Assembly: GCA_964454445.1 (NCBI GenBank)
Contig: CAYVTD010000006.1
Coordinates: 1 to 64,000, forward strand
DNA from: CAYVTD01 sp964454445
GTDB taxonomy: Bacteria > Bacteroidota > Ignavibacteria > Kapaibacteriales > UBA2268
Direction: 5' to 3'
DNA length: 64,000 nt
Part shown: in pieces, positions 59,270 through 64,000 of the stretch
How positions within the stretch are numbered: the first letter of the stretch is position 1
How the letters are laid out: every line of letters begins with the position of its first letter
Notes under the pieces: generated by a model
The model's database searches: none
Seen by the model: the letters and a program-made list of their open reading frames with translations, nothing else
What the model was told of the DNA's origin: nothing
Program-made: the position numbers and the translations under genes

Positions 59270-60565
59270 ATGTCAAAATCAAAAAGTTCATTTGTAGGTG
59301 AAGCACAGCAAGAACAAGAGTTTACCGTTGCTCTCGACATAGGAACGTCAAAGGTTTGTGCCTTGGTTGCTTCTCCAGACGCAGATCCTGAGCGAATCAA
59401 TGTTTTAGGTATGGGTATTACTGAGAGCGATGGTCTCAAACGGGGAGCTATTGTCAATATTGATAAAACTGTTAATTCTATTGAAAAAGTTATAAGGCAA
59501 GCAGAACAACAATCAGGTGTTAATATCAATGAAGTCGTTGTGGGAATTGCTGGCGATCATATTAAGTCCGAAATTGCTCATGCTAGAATAGGCATCTCCA
59601 ATCAGGACCGTATTGTTTCCCGCGACGACGTGGCGCGACTTTTACAAGAAAGTAAAAACATACACCTTCCTACCGAACGCGAAATTCTTCATACAATACC
59701 CCAAGAGTATTCTATTGATGGACAAAATGGTATTACATCACCAGAAGGGATGTGTGGTAACATGATGGAAGCCGATGTACAAGTGATAACTGGACAGAAA
59801 TCTTATATTCAAAATATAAGTCGTAGCATACAACGTCTGGGCATCGACGTAAAATCGTTAGTCTTGCAACCTCTTGCAAGTAGCAGAGCGGTACTTACTG
59901 AACCGGAAAAAGAAGTTGGCGTTGCACTTGTTGATATTGGCGGGGGCACCACTGATATAGCTGTTTTTGATGAAAATATATTACGTCACACGAGTATAAT
60001 AGCGATCGGAGGCCGCTCGATAACCGATGATATCCGTAGAGTTCTTGGTATTATTAATAGCGAAGCAGAAAAGTTGAAACGGGAAGTCGGGCATGCTCAT
60101 TCTGATTCGTTGCTGGACGACGAAACTCTTATGATCGCAGGTATCAACGGCAGGAAGCCTTTCGAAATTACCCGTAGCTATCTTTGTCGAATTATTCAAT
60201 CCCGTCTGGAAGAAACTTTTAAATTTGCTCTTGACGAAATAAGGAAATCAAATTGTTCGCACCAACTCGGGGCAGGTGTCGTATTGACTGGCGGTTCGTC
60301 GCTGATTAGTGGTGCTGTTGAGCTTGCAGAAGAAACTTTTGGAATGCAAGTAAAGCTGGGGTCACCTTCCGGAATTAACTATTCAGGTCTTATCCCTGAA
60401 ATCCAGAACCCAATTTACTCCACAGCCGTTGGACTTTTACTATACGATATGATGGATAGTAAAGATAATTGTGTTAATTCGGAAATCAAAGGCGAAAAAA
60501 AAGTAACTAAAAGCAAGAAGCCTAGGATTTTTAATAAAGTTATAAAGATTCTGAGGGATATATAA
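59270..60565 (+). CDS. ftsA: Cell division protein FtsA
   Basis: Actin-like protein that tethers FtsZ to the membrane. 431 aa. Motifs: TVALDIGTSKVCALVAS near 18, VGIAGDHIKSEIA near 91, VALVDIGGGTTDIAVFDEN near 219 (phosphate 2), and LTGGSSLISGAVELAEETFG near 347. The C-terminus ends in a basic amphipathic helix (KKPRIFNKVIKILRDI), typical of the FtsA membrane-targeting tail. Starts 32 bases after ftsQ. Confidence 0.96.
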   Translation: MSKSKSSFVGEAQQEQEFTVALDIGTSKVCALVASPDADPERINVLGMGITESDGLKRGAIVNIDKTVNSIEKVIRQAEQQSGVNINEVVVGIAGDHIKSEIAHARIGISNQDRIVSRDDVARLLQESKNIHLPTEREILHTIPQEYSIDGQNGITSPEGMCGNMMEADVQVITGQKSYIQNISRSIQRLGIDVKSLVLQPLASSRAVLTEPEKEVGVALVDIGGGTTDIAVFDENILRHTSIIAIGGRSITDDIRRVLGIINSEAEKLKREVGHAHSDSLLDDETLMIAGINGRKPFEITRSYLCRIIQSRLEETFKFALDEIRKSNCSHQLGAGVVLTGGSSLISGAVELAEETFGMQVKLGSPSGINYSGLIPEIQNPIYSTAVGLLLYDMMDSKDNCVNSEIKGEKKVTKSKKPRIFNKVIKILRDI

Positions 60566-60610
60566 TGATGAGAATAATAAACTATTTTTCAATTTTCAAT
60601 GGGAGAGTTT

Positions 60611-61990
60611 ATGTCAGTAGAACTCGAAAAAGATATTAAGCCTAAAAGTGATGTCAAAATTAAAGTTATCGGCATTGGTGGTGGAGGCGGCAATGCGATA
60701 AAAAGTATGATTAATCTTGGCTTGGAAGACGTCGATTTCATTGCGGTTAATACTGATTCTCGAAGCTTGAAGAGCAATACTGCTCCGACGAAAATCCAGA
60801 TCGGTAAAGAAACAACTAAAGGACAAGGAGCTGGTGCTAAGCCTGAAGTCGGGAAAAAATCTATCGAAGAGAACATAGAAGAAGTCCGGCAAGCATTGTC
60901 GGGCAGCGACATAATCTTCATTACTGCTGGAATGGGTGGAGGAACAGGTACTGGAGCTGCCCCAATTGCTGCAAAAATCGGCAGGGAAATAGGCGCTCTA
61001 GTGATTGGGGTAGTTACAAAACCATTTGATAAAGAAGGGCAGGATAGGATGAATGTTGCCGAAAAAGGCATCGAATCTTTAAGAGAGTATGTGGATTCGA
61101 TACTAGTGATCTCAAATCAAAAATTGATTAGCATTACTGATAGGAATACTTCATTACTGGAAGCATATCAAAAAGTTGACAGGGTACTTTATAATGCCAT
61201 AAGCGGAATAACAGACATTATTACTAAAGATGGGTTTGTTCACATTGATTTAGCTGATCTTTGCACTATTATGAAAGGGAAGGGCGATACATTGATGGGC
61301 ACAGGCGTAGCTGTTGGAGAGAATCGAGCTATTGAAGCCACCCAGAAAGCATTAAATTCACCCTTGCTCGAAAGCGTTACAATTGATGGTGCACAAGGGA
61401 TACTTGTGAACATTACTGCTCCCGAAAATATGGGTTTCTTTGAGCATGAAGATGCTATATCATTAATTAAGGAAAAAGTCAGTGATGATGTTAAGTTAAT
61501 TTATGGTATTGTCTTTACTGATAAGGATGATAGTGAATTTAAGGTTACAGTTATAGCAACTGGTTTTAAAAAAAATCAGAAAACAGAACCTCAAAAAGAC
61601 CAAACCTATAAGCCTCAAAATAATGAGGATCTAAATAACAAACCACAACGAGTCCCAACTTCTATTAATACTCCCATTGTTATTAACACGAACTTCTCTG
61701 AAAAAAAGACATCCTTTAGACAGGATAGTCCAATAAAAGTGCCTCCCGGTCTGAAAGATATAGCTGAATCTAATAAACCAGCATACTTTAGGCAAAAAAA
61801 TAACCTTGATAGTAAGATGGAGGAAACCCAGAGATTAGAATTCGGTAACTTGGAAACAGATAAAGTCGATGAAGCTAAGACAACTACTCAAGTGATTGAT
61901 GGTTTTCGTGAAAGATTTACCAATCTAAATAATAATGAAAAAAACAAAGATATTGAAAAACCTGCAATTTTACGAAGAACGAGAGATTAG
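60611..61990 (+). CDS. ftsZ: Cell division protein FtsZ
   Basis: Tubulin-like GTPase forming the Z ring. ATG 60611 is chosen because GGGAGAG lies just upstream; the ATG at 60599 overlaps that ribosome site. The 459-aa protein has IGIGGGGGNAIKSMI near 22, the tubulin signature GGGTGTGAAPIAAKIGRE near 110, DRVLYNAISGITDII, and DGAQGILVNITAPENMGFFE. A long linker (about 325-440, rich in Asn, Lys, Gln) leads to the conserved C-terminal peptide KPAILRRTRD that binds FtsA. The last gene of the short ftsQAZ cluster. Confidence 0.97.
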   Translation: MSVELEKDIKPKSDVKIKVIGIGGGGGNAIKSMINLGLEDVDFIAVNTDSRSLKSNTAPTKIQIGKETTKGQGAGAKPEVGKKSIEENIEEVRQALSGSDIIFITAGMGGGTGTGAAPIAAKIGREIGALVIGVVTKPFDKEGQDRMNVAEKGIESLREYVDSILVISNQKLISITDRNTSLLEAYQKVDRVLYNAISGITDIITKDGFVHIDLADLCTIMKGKGDTLMGTGVAVGENRAIEATQKALNSPLLESVTIDGAQGILVNITAPENMGFFEHEDAISLIKEKVSDDVKLIYGIVFTDKDDSEFKVTVIATGFKKNQKTEPQKDQTYKPQNNEDLNNKPQRVPTSINTPIVINTNFSEKKTSFRQDSPIKVPPGLKDIAESNKPAYFRQKNNLDSKMEETQRLEFGNLETDKVDEAKTTTQVIDGFRERFTNLNNNEKNKDIEKPAILRRTRD

Positions 61991-62309
61991 TATTTAAAAA
62001 TATCTGTTTCCTTTTTTTTAAAATTCGTTGAATATTCTGCAGAAACACCAAACGAAAGGCAAGAAATCTAAAAATTAATATACTGGAATTGAAAAAAGAT
62101 GAAATAGTTGAAGAGATATTATTAATCCTCAGATGGGAAACCGGCAAAAGGATGTGTCAATATGTATATCCGATGAAATATAGTATAGCAAAATGATGCA
62201 TAATAATTTATTTAGTTATACATAAAATATTTTTTATATTTCACAAAATATTTTCAGTTTTGTATACGTCTTATTCTTAAGATTTTAGTTTTATTTTAAG
62301 TTTTTCATT
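61991..62309. other. 319-bp intergenic stretch after ftsZ
   Basis: No supported gene. A short frame near 62040-62200 reads LKKDEIVEEILLILRWETGK without a good start or ribosome site; it could be the tail of a lost gene. The 3' part is AT-rich and leads into the DUF488 gene. Confidence 0.4.
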
Positions 62310-62681
62310 ATGATTACTCTTAAAAGAGTTTATGATAAACCCGATGAGACTGATGGACGCAGAGTCCTGGTTGACAGATTATGGCCGAGGGGTTTATCTA
62401 AAGAAAAAGCCAAAATTGATTTTTGGTGGAAAGAAATTGCACCAAGTGATGAATTGAGAAAATGGTTCTCTCACGACCCGGGGAAATGGAGCGAATTTAA
62501 AAAAAATTATATATCTGAACTAAAAAACAAAAAGGATCTGCTTCAAGAGATTAATAATTTCGATGTGCGAGATAAGAATCTTGCTCTTCTTTATGGGGCA
62601 AAGGATGAAGAACACAATAACGCCGTTGTTTTAAAGGAATTTTTGTTAAACGAATTTTCAAGTTATCTTTCATTTTTATAG
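62310..62681 (+). CDS. DUF488 family protein (YeaO-like)
   Basis: 123-aa member of DUF488: KRVYDKPDETDGRRVLVDRL, WPRGLSKEKAKIDFWWKEIA, WFSHDPGKWSEFKKNYISEL and LLYGAKDEEHNNAVVL are family hallmarks. Function unknown; members are small, often found near oxidative or nitrosative stress genes. Here it lies 20 bases before an iron-sulfur repair gene. Confidence 0.9.
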   Translation: MITLKRVYDKPDETDGRRVLVDRLWPRGLSKEKAKIDFWWKEIAPSDELRKWFSHDPGKWSEFKKNYISELKNKKDLLQEINNFDVRDKNLALLYGAKDEEHNNAVVLKEFLLNEFSSYLSFL

Positions 62682-62701
62682 ATTTATCTAAAAGGAGCAT
62701 T

Positions 62702-63424
62702 ATGACTATAACAAAAGAACAAACAGTTGCCGAATGTGTGGCAGACAACTATCAAACAGCAGTAATTTTTAAAGATAATAATATAGATTTTTGTTGCGGC
62801 GGAAAGATTTCCATTGAAGATGCCTGCAAAAAAAACAATATAGATGAAGAAACACTTTTACAAAGTTTAAACGAGCTAGTACAGAATAAAAAACAGGAAA
62901 ATCCAGTGGAACAATATGAATTAGATGATTTAGCTGATTATATCGTGGGAAAGCATCATAAATATGTCAGAGAGAGTATTCCACAAATTGAGCCTTTTTT
63001 GGACAAAGTGGTCGATGCGCATAGTCAAAGGCATCCTGAACTTTACAAAGTAAGGGAAAACTTTTTGAAGGTAAAAAACGAACTTTTAGCACACATGGTC
63101 AAAGAAGAAAGAGTTTTATTTCCCTTTATTAAAGAAATGGTTAAGGCAAAAAAGAATGGCAGCAAAGTCGCTCCGCCCTTTTTCGGAACAATAAGAAATC
63201 CTATCAATATGATGGAAGCAGATCACGAATCTGCCGGCAATGACTTTAAAGAGATAAGAAGCATTACAAATGCTCTTACTCCACCTTCCGATGCTTGTAA
63301 TACATATCGAGTTACTTTTTCACTGCTTGATGAATTTGAAAGTGATCTCCACAGACATATCCATTTGGAAAACAACATTTTGTTTCCTAAATCAATAATT
63401 CTGGAAAGTGAATTGCTATCATAA
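62702..63424 (+). CDS. Iron-sulfur cluster repair di-iron protein (ScdA/YtfE/RIC)
   Basis: 240-aa di-iron protein repairing clusters damaged by nitric oxide or peroxide. The N-terminal ScdA_N domain has NNIDFCCGGKISIEDACKKN (about 27-46) with the Cys pair. The hemerythrin-like domain supplies His/Glu ligands: KHHKYVRESI, AHSQRHPEL, LAHMVKEERVLFPFI, EADHESAGNDF and HRHIHLENNILFPKS. AAAAGGAG precedes ATG 62702. Likely co-transcribed with DUF488, which supports a stress role. Confidence 0.92.
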   Translation: MTITKEQTVAECVADNYQTAVIFKDNNIDFCCGGKISIEDACKKNNIDEETLLQSLNELVQNKKQENPVEQYELDDLADYIVGKHHKYVRESIPQIEPFLDKVVDAHSQRHPELYKVRENFLKVKNELLAHMVKEERVLFPFIKEMVKAKKNGSKVAPPFFGTIRNPINMMEADHESAGNDFKEIRSITNALTPPSDACNTYRVTFSLLDEFESDLHRHIHLENNILFPKSIILESELLS

Positions 63425-63483
63425 CCGGATTGGAGAGTTACCTGATAATTACTCAATCTTGTAGGTTTCAAAAAGAATTTTGC

Positions 63484-64000
63484 TCATTTAACAAGCAATC
63501 TTAACAATTTTGCGGAATCAATCGGTTTCGATAAGTAATCATCGCAACCTACTGTTAGGATTTTTTCTCTTTCCTGGCTAAAAGCATAAGCAGTTTGTGC
63601 TATAATTGGTAATTCAGGCCTTATTGTTTTTATTATTTTGGTGGCTTCTAAACCATCCATTATCGGCATAGCAATATCCATAAGAACGAAATCGATCTCG
63701 GGATTATTTTTAACATGCCTAACAGCTTCCTTGCCGTTACTTGCATGTATTAATTGAAATTCTTTATTTTTAAAAATCTTTTCGAGATAAAGATAACTTG
63801 TGATGTCATCTTCAGCTACTAATATTATTTTTCTTTTTTTAACAAAACCTCTGCTTTCAGTTGGTTCTTTTTCTTCCGCCTCTAAAGTGTTTTGATATGG
63901 AATTGTAAAATAAAATGTAGAGCCGATACCAATTTTAGACTCAAGCCAGATGTTTCCCCCTAGCAATTCCACAAGTCCCTTGCAGATAGCCAGACCAAGT
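63484..64000 (-). CDS. Hybrid histidine kinase, 3' end only
   Basis: The frame is open to the right edge, so this is the C-terminal part of a larger protein. Reading from the edge: LGLAICKGLVELLGGNIW with GSTFYFTIPYQ is the end of a HATPase_c domain; then a receiver domain with VAEDDITSYLYL, phosphoacceptor Asp in FVLMDIAMPIMDGLEATKII, the conserved Thr in AQTAYAF and Lys in YLSKPID. No further output domain follows. The first half, with its sensor, lies outside the window. Confidence 0.85.
   Translation of the reverse strand, partial: LGLAICKGLVELLGGNIWLESKIGIGSTFYFTIPYQNTLEAEEKEPTESRGFVKKRKIILVAEDDITSYLYLEKIFKNKEFQLIHASNGKEAVRHVKNNPEIDFVLMDIAMPIMDGLEATKIIKTIRPELPIIAQTAYAFSQEREKILTVGCDDYLSKPIDSAKLLRLLVK

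Noticed and set aside
60599..60610. ftsZ start at ATG 60599
   Set aside because: This codon overlaps the ribosome site used by ATG 60611.
62040..62200. Small ORF after ftsZ
   Set aside because: No start codon with a ribosome site and no recognised text beyond about 50 residues; noted only as a possible remnant.

Overview
The window is AT-rich, gene-dense bacterial DNA from a Gram-negative, probably Bacteroidota/Chlorobi-type organism that is flagellated (Ignavibacteria or Kapabacteria would fit). Three things point there: type IX secretion C-terminal sorting domains on secreted proteins, a bacillithiol-synthesis enzyme (BshC), and a promoter that matches the Bacteroidota TTTG-N20-TAnnTTTG pattern. 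The hook genes and a full chemotaxis set argue against classical non-flagellated Bacteroidetes. Taxonomy is inferred from gene content only; there is no rRNA or tRNA gene in the window.

Layout. 1-11.2 kb: the 3' part of a sensor kinase, bshC, a cupin, a CASTOR/POLLUX-like channel, a large FG-GAP/ASH-domain secreted protein, and clpC. 11.4-13.1 kb: a decayed DNA methyltransferase and partner gene, each broken by an in-frame TGA. 13.2-19.3 kb (minus strand): a flagellar hook operon fliJ-motE-like-fliK-flgD-TIGR02530-(32-codon Trp-rich ORF)-flgE. 19.6-23.1 kb: a TPR membrane protein and a glycosyltransferase. 23.3-31.1 kb: a chemotaxis operon cheA-cheW-cheR-cheB-hybrid kinase-response regulator, closed by an 11-bp inverted repeat. 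31.4-34.4 kb: two secreted proteins, the first cut by a 100-N assembly gap. 34.5-37.4 kb: an O-methyltransferase, a VWA-OmpA lipoprotein and a TauE-type permease.

37.3-42.6 kb (minus): a putative operon of lipoprotein, NtrC-type regulator, glycosyltransferase, multi-span membrane protein and TPR protein. 42.7-46.0 kb: gltX (minus), an RsbW-like kinase and ispG. 46.0-53.4 kb (minus): tetR-tolC-hlyD-RND efflux operon with an enoyl-CoA hydratase-like gene at its end. 53.7-57.1 kb: purL, and rlmN on the minus strand. 57.2-57.9 kb: a T9SS-type secreted protein gene broken by three small indels. 58.5-62.0 kb: ftsQ-ftsA-ftsZ behind a 538-bp stretch without a recognisable gene. 62.3-64 kb: a DUF488 protein, a ScdA/RIC iron-sulfur repair protein and the 3' end of a hybrid histidine kinase.

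How it fits together. The hook operon and the chemotaxis operon imply a motile cell. A near-match to a sigma-54 promoter in front of fliJ, together with an NtrC-type activator at 40.7 kb, suggests but does not prove sigma-54 control of flagella. The strongest leads for a second look are the broken methyltransferase/partner pair, the 32-aa Trp-rich ORF inside the hook operon, the RND pump lacking the usual TM4 Asp pair, the triply frameshifted T9SS gene, and the truncated Cys-rich secreted protein beside the assembly gap. I did not find a CRISPR array, an intact insertion sequence, or a clearly new multi-gene defence system.
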